Assembly (NCBI RefSeq): GCF_018390555.1
Contig: NZ_JAHBGB010000006.1
Coordinates: 372,001-436,000 of the forward strand
Reading direction: 5' to 3'
Length of the DNA: 64,000 nucleotides
Source of the DNA: Ancylobacter oerskovii
GTDB taxonomy: Bacteria; Pseudomonadota; Alphaproteobacteria; Rhizobiales; Xanthobacteraceae
In this document: piece after piece, positions 8,606 through 15,751 of the stretch
Position numbering within the stretch: the stretch's first letter is position 1
How the letters are laid out: each line of letters opens with the position of its first letter
The notes under the pieces: model-generated
Told to the model about the DNA's origin: nothing
What the model saw: only the letters and a program-made list of their open reading frames with translations
The model's database searches: none
Program-made: the position numbers and the translations under genes

Positions 8606-10498
8606 ATGACCGTTCCGCTCCGTGCCGCTTTGTACCTGCGGGTCTCCACAGCCCGGCAAGCCGAGCACGATGTATCGATCCCCGACCAGCGCCGGCAGGG
8701 CGAAGCCCATTGCCAGGCGCGCGGCTACCAACTGGTCGAGACCTATGTGGAGCCGGGCGCCTCGGCCACAAATGACCGCCGGCCCGAATTTCAGCGGATG
8801 ATCGAGGCGGGCACGCTGAAGCCAGCGCCTTTCGATGTCGTAGTGGTGCACAGCTTCTCGCGTTTCTTTCGCGATCACTTCGAGCTGGAATTCTATGTGA
8901 GGAAGCTCGCCCGCAATGGCGTGCGGCTGGTGTCGATCACCCAGGAGATGGGCGACGACCCGATGCACGTCATGATGCGGCAGATCATGGCGCTGTTCGA
9001 CGAGTACCAGTCGAAGGAAAATGCCAAGCACGTCCTGCGAGCGCAGAAGGAGAATGCCCGGCAGGGCTTCTGGAACGGTGCCCGCCCGCCGATCGGCTAT
9101 CGCGTGGTCGAGGCCGAGCAGCGCGGCGCCAAGGTGAAGAAGAAACTTGAGATCGATCCGCTCCACGCCGATACCGTGCGGCTTATCTTCGATCTAGCCC
9201 TGAATGGTGATGGCCGTTCCGGTCCGATGGGCGTGAAGGCCATCGTCAGCCATCTCAACCGTAACCGGATCTACACGCGCGAGGGCGGGCGTTGGGGCAT
9301 CGGTCAGCTTCATCGGGTGCTGACTCGCCGCACCTATGTCGGAGAGCATCAGTTCAACAGCCGCTCCAAGAGCAAGCAGAAGAAGCCCGAGAGCGAGGTG
9401 GTGGTGGTCGCCGTGCCGCCGCTGATCGACACCAAGGTCTTCGACGCCGTGCAGGAGCAGCTTCAGGCACGCAATCCCAAGATCGTCCCGCCGCGCGTTG
9501 TGAGCGGCCCGACGCTGCTCACCGGCATCTGCTATTGCGCCCAGTGCGGCGGGGCCATGACCATCCGTACCGGTAAGAGCGGACGCTATCGCTACTATGC
9601 CTGCTCGATCAAAGCGCGGCAGGGAGAAACCGGCTGCTCGGGTCGCGCCATTCCGATGGAGACGCTCGACACCCTTGTAGCCAGCCACATCGAGCAGCGC
9701 CTCCTTCAGCCGGAGCGGCTGCAGGAAATCCTCGCTTCAATGCTCACCAACCGCCAGGAGCGCCTTGAGCGCCGCCGCGGGCACATTGCCGAGCTCAACA
9801 AGCGCGCCACAGAGGCAGATCAGCGACTACGCCGGCTCTATGACGCCATCGAATCAGGTGTCGCCGACATCACCGATCCCGCTCTGAAGGAACGGATCGA
9901 TAGATTAAAGGCGATCCGAGACCAAGCCAATGCCGATATAGCCCGCGCTCAGACCTCTCTCGCGACGGTAGGCGAAGATGCCGTCACGCCGGCCATGGTG
10001 GCGCGTTTCGCCGACATCGCTCGCAAGCGCATGCGCATCGAAGGCGGAGGCTACCGGCGCGATCATTTGCGCGCCTTGGCTCAGCGCGTGGAGGTCGGAG
10101 CGAAGGAAGTCCGCATCATCGGATCGAAAGGAGACCTGCTCAGAACGCTGGCTGCCGTCTCAGGAGGAAAATCGGCGACTCTAGGCGTGCCCAGTTTGGG
10201 ACTGAAATGGCGGAAGGGGTGGGATTCGAACCCACGGTGGGCTTGCACCCACGGCGGTTTTCAAGACCGCTGCCTTAAACCACTCGGCCACCCTTCCCGC
10301 CTGCCCGACCGTACATCCCATACCGGCCGGCGAATGCAAGAGGCGGCGCCGATTATCCCCCCTTTGGTCGCATCCCGCCGGTCGCGGCTTCCGGCACGCG
10401 CGCGGCCTGGGCCGACGACCATTGCGCCATGTAGGCCCCGGTCAAATCGAGCACCAGCGCCTCCACGGCCGGATGCGTCGGCAGTTGCGCATGGCTGA
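8606..10498 (+). CDS. Large serine recombinase whose frame continues through the tRNA-Ser attachment site
   Basis: A 630-codon frame. The N-terminal resolvase domain (about 6-150) has the catalytic serine in YLRVSTARQ (Ser14). It is followed by a Recombinase domain (about 170-290), a zinc ribbon with C309, C311, C314 and two later cysteines, and a charged coiled coil (about 385-435). Codons from about 535 onward are not ordinary protein: residues 535-564 are the complement of the tRNA-Ser gene (the familiar KGWDSNPR string) and the rest is antisense to the neighbouring hydrolase gene. The frame therefore crosses the island/chromosome junction, and the terminal residues come from the target site. 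The enzyme probably catalysed integration of the island to its left into the 3' end of the tRNA. The physiological C-terminus could be shorter or different in the excised form. Confidence 0.9.
   Translation: MTVPLRAALYLRVSTARQAEHDVSIPDQRRQGEAHCQARGYQLVETYVEPGASATNDRRPEFQRMIEAGTLKPAPFDVVVVHSFSRFFRDHFELEFYVRKLARNGVRLVSITQEMGDDPMHVMMRQIMALFDEYQSKENAKHVLRAQKENARQGFWNGARPPIGYRVVEAEQRGAKVKKKLEIDPLHADTVRLIFDLALNGDGRSGPMGVKAIVSHLNRNRIYTREGGRWGIGQLHRVLTRRTYVGEHQFNSRSKSKQKKPESEVVVVAVPPLIDTKVFDAVQEQLQARNPKIVPPRVVSGPTLLTGICYCAQCGGAMTIRTGKSGRYRYYACSIKARQGETGCSGRAIPMETLDTLVASHIEQRLLQPERLQEILASMLTNRQERLERRRGHIAELNKRATEADQRLRRLYDAIESGVADITDPALKERIDRLKAIRDQANADIARAQTSLATVGEDAVTPAMVARFADIARKRMRIEGGGYRRDHLRALAQRVEVGAKEVRIIGSKGDLLRTLAAVSGGKSATLGVPSLGLKWRKGWDSNPRWACTHGGFQDRCLKPLGHPSRLPDRTSHTGRRMQEAAPIIPPLVASRRSRLPARARPGPTTIAPCRPRSNRAPAPPRPDASAVAHG
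10208..10297 (-). tRNA. tRNA-Ser(UGA)
   Basis: Read on the minus strand, the gene has acceptor stem GGAAGGG/CCCTTCC, G discriminator, encoded CCA, the long class II variable arm of tRNA-Ser and anticodon loop TTGAAAA with anticodon TGA. The 3' end faces left toward the recombinase, so it is the probable integration target of the island at 1-10207. Confidence 0.95.
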
Positions 10499-11060
10499 CG
10501 AAGCGGGCGCCCGCCGCCCAGGCGTCGATGTTGCGCGCGCCGCGCACATCCGGGAAGCCGGGGCCGTGAATATTGATGCAACGCGCCACCGGGCAGGCCG
10601 GCGATCCGGGCGCCGCATCGATGGTGATCACCAGAGGCGCGGCATGTCCCCGGCGCATCAGGTCGCGGGCGAAATTCAGCGCCGTCGAACCGCCGAGCGA
10701 ATGGCCGATGATCACCTCCGGCACCGCACCGGCCTGCCGGTTGAGGAAATGCGTGTCGCTGCGGGTGCGGAACCCCTGCTGGCGCAAGGGGCGGGACAAG
10801 GCGGAAACGCCGACATAGTCGTTCTCGACATAGACGCCGAGACCATCCAGCAGCAGCACCAGCGGTGGCTGGGGGAGCGGCAGCGGCCGGGAAGGCGCGC
10901 CAGGCGCCGGGGTGAGGGCCCACGGCCCGGTCGAGGGAAACGGCTCCGCCCGCACCGGTGCGCCCAGAAGCAGAGTCGCGCACAGCGCCACTCCCGCCGC
11001 ACCGGCGGCCGGCCCTATCGCCCGGCCAATGAGCCCGATTCCCACGCGCATGCCCCGCAT
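10353..11060 (-). CDS. Secreted alpha/beta-hydrolase (lipase-like)
   Basis: 235 residues from ATG 11060, chosen because the protein then begins with a short basic stretch and a hydrophobic signal peptide ending near APVRA (residue 38). The longer frame upstream would bury this signal. The nucleophile elbow GHSLGG carries the likely catalytic Ser121, within VIIGHSLGGSTALNF, as in alpha/beta-hydrolases. There is no recognisable substrate-specific motif. It is the first chromosomal gene to the right of the tRNA-Ser integration site and its 3' end overlaps the read-through tail of the recombinase frame on the other strand. It probably acts in the periplasm or outside the cell; the substrate is unknown. 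Confidence 0.7.
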   Translation of the reverse strand: MRGMRVGIGLIGRAIGPAAGAAGVALCATLLLGAPVRAEPFPSTGPWALTPAPGAPSRPLPLPQPPLVLLLDGLGVYVENDYVGVSALSRPLRQQGFRTRSDTHFLNRQAGAVPEVIIGHSLGGSTALNFARDLMRRGHAAPLVITIDAAPGSPACPVARCINIHGPGFPDVRGARNIDAWAAGARFVSHAQLPTHPAVEALVLDLTGAYMAQWSSAQAARVPEAATGGMRPKGG

Positions 11061-11199
11061 TCGTCTTCCCGTCCGTCCCGCCGAGGAACTGCCCTCGCTT
11101 GATAGCGGACGAGATGACGCCTCGCCAACGGCGATTTTGCGGCGCACCATCGGGATGGCACGCCGCCTCGCGATCGGCTGAGGAAGGCGCCGGCAGCGG

Positions 11200-11469
11200 T
11201 CAGGCGGCGTGCGAGCGGCCCTGTTCGCCGCCGTGCAGGCCGCAGGCCATCGACCAGCTACGGAAGGCGGCCCAGGCATGGGCCTGCTGCGCCGGCTCCC
11301 GCGCCTGCTCCAGCTGCGTCAGCAGCATCTCGGCATAGCGCCCCAGCCGGTCATGGCGCAGCGACCGCAGGAGATCCACCGCACAGGCCACCGAGCGAAT
11401 CTCGATGGTCTCGCGACCGATCTGGACATGAATGGGGTCGGGTCGGAATTCAGCTATTGAAGGCTTCAT
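11200..11469 (-). CDS. Small protein, DUF982-like
   Basis: 89 residues. It has an N-terminal beta-type segment (PDPIHVQIGRETIEIRSV) followed by two amphipathic helices with a conserved-looking HAWAAFRSWSMACGLH end. This layout resembles the DUF982 family of small rhizobial proteins (about 80-90 aa) of unknown function. The assignment is by pattern only. Confidence 0.5.
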   Translation of the reverse strand: MKPSIAEFRPDPIHVQIGRETIEIRSVACAVDLLRSLRHDRLGRYAEMLLTQLEQAREPAQQAHAWAAFRSWSMACGLHGGEQGRSHAA

Positions 11470-12004
11470 CGCGCGGATCCTCCCAGATCACGGCCCTTAT
11501 GATTTTGCGGCGCGCCGGAGCCGTCATGAACGCGCCGCCTTTGCGCGGAGTTTAACCCGGATTTGCATCAACGGCGCGACACCATTCGGTGATCGCACCG
11601 TCCGCGAGGCACGGGCGGCGATGTCGAGGATTTGCGCCTGCATCGGCATGAAAAATACAGAACATTATACATCGAATCTGGAATGCCAGAACGAGGCGCA
11701 GGATGATCCGCCGACCGGCACAAGCCGTCTCCTTACCCGAGAAAGCACGCGGTGAATCGAGGCGGCGGCAAATGCGCAGCCGGACGCCCTCCTTCTCGTG
11801 AGCGACGGGCATGGGAGCGCCACATCATTTCGGATATCCAAGAAACGAATATCGCCCATTCGAATATATTCTTGTATTTTTACAATCGAATATAAACGTC
11901 AATTCGCTTTTTCACTTCAAAAATTCCTCTATATTTCGCTATTTACTTCATGTTACGCTGAAGCCGGACGACGCCAAGATCGTCCCTTCAAAGAGGAAAC
12001 GCCA
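11470..12004. other. AT-rich 535-bp upstream region with repeated CGAATAT boxes
   Basis: No gene is supported here. The right half is much richer in A+T than its surroundings and carries CGGATAT at 11831 and CGAATAT at 11846, 11861 and 11887; the first three are exactly 15 bases apart. The stretch is presumably the promoter/regulatory region of the periplasmic protein gene starting at 12005. Confidence 0.5.
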
Positions 12005-12574
12005 ATGTCCACCCGCATGAAAATCGCCGCGCTGGCCGCGGCGACGATGCTGCTCGGCTTCGCCCCCGCCTTCGCGCAGGACGAGCTGCCGCACGCGGCG
12101 GCCGCGACCGCCTATGTGAAGAAGAACATCCAGCCCTGGCTCAGCGACCCGGTGGTGATCTCCGCCGTGGTGGCCTCCAACAAGGCGCACGCCAAGCTGA
12201 TGCAGACCGACATCGACGAACTCGACAACAAGTGGAAGGCCAAGGACCAGGCGCTGCGCGACAGCACCATGAAGAACAAGCTGGCCGAGTTCCTGATCAA
12301 GAAGAAGGAAGCCTCGGGCGGCGTGATCACCGAAGCCTTCGTCATGGACGGCTATGGCCTCAATGTCGGCCAGACCGACGACACCTCCGACATGTGGCAG
12401 GCCGACGAGGCCAAATGGCAGAAGACCTATCCGGTCGGCCCGGGCGCCATCTTCGTCGACAAGGTCGAGGAAGACGGCGGCAAGAAGATCGCCCAGGTCA
12501 GCGTCGCCATTTCCGAGAAGGACCAGAACATCGGCGCCGTCACCTTCGGCATCGACGTCGACAAGCTGAAGTAA
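12005..12574 (+). CDS. Periplasmic Cache/PDC-like protein
   Basis: 189 residues. ATG 12005 is preceded by GAGGA. The signal peptide ends at AFAQ (about residue 23) and the mature part begins DELPHAAAATAYVKKNIQ. The central segment FVMDGYGLNVGQTDDTSDMWQ and the C-terminal strand pair (IGAVTFGIDV) are typical of single periplasmic PAS-like/Cache (PDC) ligand-binding folds, here without any attached kinase or chemoreceptor domain. It faces the haem uptake genes convergently, with a perfect hairpin between them. The ligand is unknown. The unusually AT-rich leader suggests strong regulated transcription. Confidence 0.65.
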   Translation: MSTRMKIAALAAATMLLGFAPAFAQDELPHAAAATAYVKKNIQPWLSDPVVISAVVASNKAHAKLMQTDIDELDNKWKAKDQALRDSTMKNKLAEFLIKKKEASGGVITEAFVMDGYGLNVGQTDDTSDMWQADEAKWQKTYPVGPGAIFVDKVEEDGGKKIAQVSVAISEKDQNIGAVTFGIDVDKLK

Positions 12575-12600
12575 GCGGGCCGGCAAGGCGGACGACATGC

Positions 12601-12631
12601 CCGCCGGGGGAGGTTTCGCCTCCCCCGGCGG
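12601..12631. terminator. Bidirectional hairpin between convergent genes
   Basis: A perfect 13-bp stem (CCGCCGGGGGAGG with its complement) and 5-base loop TTTCG lies 26 bases after the Cache-like gene and 19 bases after the end of hmuV. The stem is strong, but the U-tract is poor on both sides (CGCCTTTCC on the plus side). Confidence 0.7.
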
Positions 12632-12649
12632 CTCGCCTTTCCCGGTGTG

Positions 12650-13444
12650 TCAGGCGCGCGCCATCGCCTGCGGCAGCAGGAACGGCCCCGCCGTCGGCGC
12701 GATGCCGATCCGCGCCGTCACCCCATAGAGATCGGCAACCACCGCATCGGTCAGCACCTCGGCCGGGGTGCCGCGCGCGGCCACCTTGCCGCCCTTCAGC
12801 GCCACGATCTCGTCGGCGATCATCGCCGCAAGGTTGAGGTCGTGCAGCACCGCCGCCACCCCGCCGCCGGCCCGCGCCACCTGCCGGGCGAGTTCCACCA
12901 CCATCAACTGGTGCGACAGGTCGAGGCTGGAGGTCGGCTCGTCGAGCAGCAGGTAGCCCGGCCCGTCGCAGCCCGCGAGCTGGGTCAGCGCGCGGGCGAT
13001 CTGCACCCGTTGCTGCTCGCCGCCGGACAGCGCCGCATAGGGCCGGTCGCGGAATCCGGCGAGATCGACCTTTGCCAGCGCCCCGGCAATGCGCGCCGGC
13101 GCCCGCTCGCCCGGCGGCAGGCCGATCGCCACCACCTCGGCGACGGTGAAGGGGAAGGCCACCTGCACGTCCTGTGGCAGCACCGCCCGCCGGCGGGCGA
13201 GCCGGGCCGGCCCCAGCGCCGCGATGTCCTGCCCGTCCACCCTCACCTGCCCCCGCTTCGGCCGCATCTCGCCGGACAGCACCTTCAGCAGCGTCGACTT
13301 GCCGGCCCCGTTGGGGCCGATCAGCGCCGTCACCCGGCCGGGCCGTATCGAGAGGTCGGCGCCGTCGAGCAGCAGCCGGCCGGGGACGGCATAATCGATG
13401 CCCGTCGCTTCATAGGCTTCGCGTGCGTCGATCATGGCTCTCAT
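12650..13444 (-). CDS. hmuV: Haemin ABC transporter ATP-binding protein HmuV
   Basis: 264 residues from ATG 13444, whose first bases overlap the hmuU stop (ATGA); an alternative ATG lies three codons later. Walker A GPNGAGKST at 43-51, signature LSGGEQQRVQIARAL, Walker B YLLLDEPTSSLDLSHQ and switch His in VLHDLNLAA are all present. This is the length and architecture of HmuV/BhuV, the cytoplasmic ATPase that drives haem import through HmuU. It is the last gene of the hmuTUV operon on the minus strand. Confidence 0.92.
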   Translation of the reverse strand: MRAMIDAREAYEATGIDYAVPGRLLLDGADLSIRPGRVTALIGPNGAGKSTLLKVLSGEMRPKRGQVRVDGQDIAALGPARLARRRAVLPQDVQVAFPFTVAEVVAIGLPPGERAPARIAGALAKVDLAGFRDRPYAALSGGEQQRVQIARALTQLAGCDGPGYLLLDEPTSSLDLSHQLMVVELARQVARAGGGVAAVLHDLNLAAMIADEIVALKGGKVAARGTPAEVLTDAVVADLYGVTARIGIAPTAGPFLLPQAMARA

Positions 13445-14553
13445 CCGAACAGCTCGGCCCGCCGGCGCAGCAGCAGCCACAGGAAGAACGGCGCGCCGAT
13501 GGCGGCGGTGACGATGCCGAGCGGCAGTTCCGCCGGCGCGGCGATGGTACGGGCCACGAGATCGGCGCCGAGCAGCAGCGCGCCGCCGGCCAGCGCCGAG
13601 GCCGGCAGCAGCAGGCGATGGCCCGGTCCGATGAGTAGCCGCAGGAGATGCGGCACCACCAGCCCGACGAAGCCGATCACACCTGCCGCCGCCACCGCGG
13701 CCCCCGCACCGGCGGCGACGCCGGCGATGGCGAGGCGCTTCGAGCGCTCGACGTCGACGCCGACATGGAAGGCGGCCGCCTCGCCCAGCGCCAGCGCATC
13801 GAGCGCCCGTGCCAGCGGCGGCGCCAGCGCCAGCAGCACCAGCACGAAGGGCGTCGCCGCCGCCAGCTTGGCCCAGGTGGCGCCGCCGAGGCTGCCCATG
13901 GTCCAGAAGGTCAGGTCGCGCAATTGCTGGTCGGAGGCGATGAACACCAATATGCCCGTCCCCGCCCCCGCCATCGCCCCGAAGGCGATGCCGGCGAAGA
14001 GCAGCGTCGCCACCGAGGTGCGTCCCTCGCGCGTCGCCACCACATGCAGCACCATGGTGACCAGCAGCGCGCCGGCGAAGGCGGCGGCCGGCAGGCCGAA
14101 TTCGCCGAGGAACGCCGGCAGACCGGCAGCCGGCAACGCCGCCGTCAACGAGGCGCCGAGCACGATCCACAACACCGCGGCCAGCGCCGCCCCGCTCGAT
14201 ACGCCGATCAGGCCGGGATCGGCGAGCGGGTTGCGGAAAATGCCCTGCATCACCGCCCCGGCGGTCGCCGTCGCGGCGCCGACCATCAGCCCCATCAGCG
14301 TGCGCGGCAGCCTGATGTCCAGCACCACCACGCTCTCGCGCAGCCCGATTTCCGGGGCAACGACGCTGCCGCCCATCGCGCGCCAGAGAATGGCGAGCAC
14401 ATGCTCCACCGGGATCGTCACCGGCCCGATGGCCAGCGAGGCGAGCGCCGCCGCCGCCGCCAGCGCCGCACAGGCGGCGAGGCCCAGCCGCGCCCGCCGC
14501 TCCCGCGCCGTCCGCTCCGGCACCGTTCCCACCGCGACCGCCTCGAGCATCAC
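13441..14553 (-). CDS. hmuU: Haemin ABC transporter permease HmuU (FecCD family)
   Basis: 370 residues with about ten hydrophobic segments and FecCD-family signatures, including RLPRTLMGLMVGAATATAGAVMQ and the C-terminal GFVGLVVPHLLRLLIGPGHR, which is the coupling-helix region for the ATPase. It overlaps hmuT upstream and hmuV downstream by four bases each, so the three are translationally coupled. It forms the inner-membrane channel of the haem importer. Confidence 0.93.
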   Translation of the reverse strand: MMLEAVAVGTVPERTARERRARLGLAACAALAAAAALASLAIGPVTIPVEHVLAILWRAMGGSVVAPEIGLRESVVVLDIRLPRTLMGLMVGAATATAGAVMQGIFRNPLADPGLIGVSSGAALAAVLWIVLGASLTAALPAAGLPAFLGEFGLPAAAFAGALLVTMVLHVVATREGRTSVATLLFAGIAFGAMAGAGTGILVFIASDQQLRDLTFWTMGSLGGATWAKLAAATPFVLVLLALAPPLARALDALALGEAAAFHVGVDVERSKRLAIAGVAAGAGAAVAAAGVIGFVGLVVPHLLRLLIGPGHRLLLPASALAGGALLLGADLVARTIAAPAELPLGIVTAAIGAPFFLWLLLRRRAELFG

Positions 14554-15530
14554 TGTGCGCTCCCCGGCGTGCGGGTCCAGGCCCGCTCGGGCAGTTTCGG
14601 CAGGTCGAGCTCGGGATAGATCGCCGCGGCGAGATCGCGGGCCGCCTGCGGGGTGCGGGGTCCAAAGGCAAGCAGATAGGCCCCGTCCACCGGGATGAGC
14701 CGCTTGTCGCGCGCCGCCGGCGGCGTCGCGAAGGCGGGCAGCTGGAGAAGAGCGTCCGCCGCGCCGCCGCCCTGCCCCATCTTCACGACCGCATAGGGCT
14801 CGACCGCCAGCACCGCTTCCCCGGAGGCCGGCTTGTAGCCGGTGATGGCGCCCATCGCATTGGTCACGCCGGCAAGCTTGAAGGCCGCGTCGGCACCGGT
14901 GCCCGCGCCGCCCACCATCGGCGAGCCCCCGCCCATCGACATCACGAACACCGCGCCGCGGGGCTCCTTGATGCGGGTCCGCATCGCCTCGAGCGCCGCG
15001 AAGTCCTCGGCCACCGCCCTGGCCAGCGCCTCGCCCTTCTCGTCCACCCCCATGGCGTGGGCGACGAAGCGGATCTTGGCGGCGACGCCGGCGGCATCGT
15101 GCCCCTCCGGCACCAGCAGGAACGGCACCGAGGCCTGCTGCAGCACATTGATGGTGGCGGGCGGGCCGGACCCCTCCATCGCCAGCACCAGGCTGGGGCC
15201 GAGCGCCAGCACGCCCTCGGCGGAGAGCGCGCGCATATAGCCGACATCCGGCTTGTCCTTCAGCGCCTGCGGCGGGAACACGCTCGTCGTGTCCACCGCG
15301 ACTATGCGGTCCTGAAGCCCGAGCGCATAGAGAATCTCGGTGATCGACCCGCCAATCGCGACCACCCGGCTGGTGTCCTTCACCGCCACATGCCGGCCGG
15401 CGCCGTCGACGATTTCGGTCGGCACCGGCTCGGCGGCACGGGCGTAATCGTGTGGTAAAAGTGACACGGCCAGAAGAAACACAAGTTTTAAACTATTATA
15501 AATCGCATTGACCATGGCGGCACCTCTCAA
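14550..15530 (-). CDS. hmuT: Haemin-binding periplasmic protein HmuT
   Basis: 326 residues with a signal peptide ending near ARAA (about residue 33). Class III substrate-binding fold: RVVAIGGSITEILYALGLQDRIVAVD, long interlobe helix and second lobe with GADAAFKLAGVTNAMG. It delivers haem from the outer-membrane receptor to HmuUV. Starts at 15530 and 15515 are both possible; the first (MRGAAMVNAIYN) has the better upstream spacing from the AT-rich promoter region shared with the divergent receptor gene. Confidence 0.92.
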   Translation of the reverse strand: MRGAAMVNAIYNSLKLVFLLAVSLLPHDYARAAEPVPTEIVDGAGRHVAVKDTSRVVAIGGSITEILYALGLQDRIVAVDTTSVFPPQALKDKPDVGYMRALSAEGVLALGPSLVLAMEGSGPPATINVLQQASVPFLLVPEGHDAAGVAAKIRFVAHAMGVDEKGEALARAVAEDFAALEAMRTRIKEPRGAVFVMSMGGGSPMVGGAGTGADAAFKLAGVTNAMGAITGYKPASGEAVLAVEPYAVVKMGQGGGAADALLQLPAFATPPAARDKRLIPVDGAYLLAFGPRTPQAARDLAAAIYPELDLPKLPERAWTRTPGSAQ

Positions 15531-15751
15531 TCTTGCCGCTTATGTGAACCAATGATCGCGTTGATTCAATTCATTTTCGAAAGATTGATTAGGTCAAAAT
15601 CGCAGCATTTGTGTATCTTATAATTATTATAAAATGTAACTAAACTTTGTTGACTCCGATATTTACATGAAAATATCACCCAATGTGACGCAGATGCGAG
15701 GCGGAGTCGAAATGCCGGTCCCGGCAGCTCCCCGGCCTCGCGGCTTACGCA
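15531..15751. promoter_or_regulatory. Divergent hmuT/hmuR control region with perfect AT palindrome
   Basis: A 221-bp AT-rich gap separates hmuT and the receptor gene. It contains a perfect 15-base palindrome TTATAATTATTATAA at 15618-15632, centrally placed between both start codons. The position fits an operator for an iron- or haem-responsive regulator (Irr, Fur/Mur or RirA families), but I cannot match it to a specific consensus. Confidence 0.5.

Noticed and set aside
10208-10498. Treating residues 535-630 of the recombinase as a conserved domain
   Set aside because: The stretch is antisense to tRNA-Ser and to the hydrolase gene, so similarity of this tail to other proteins reflects shared tRNA sequence rather than a protein family.
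12647-14698. 683-codon plus-strand and 673-codon minus-strand alternative frames
   Set aside because: Both overlay hmuV and hmuU in other frames; the real genes have full family motifs and four-base couplings.
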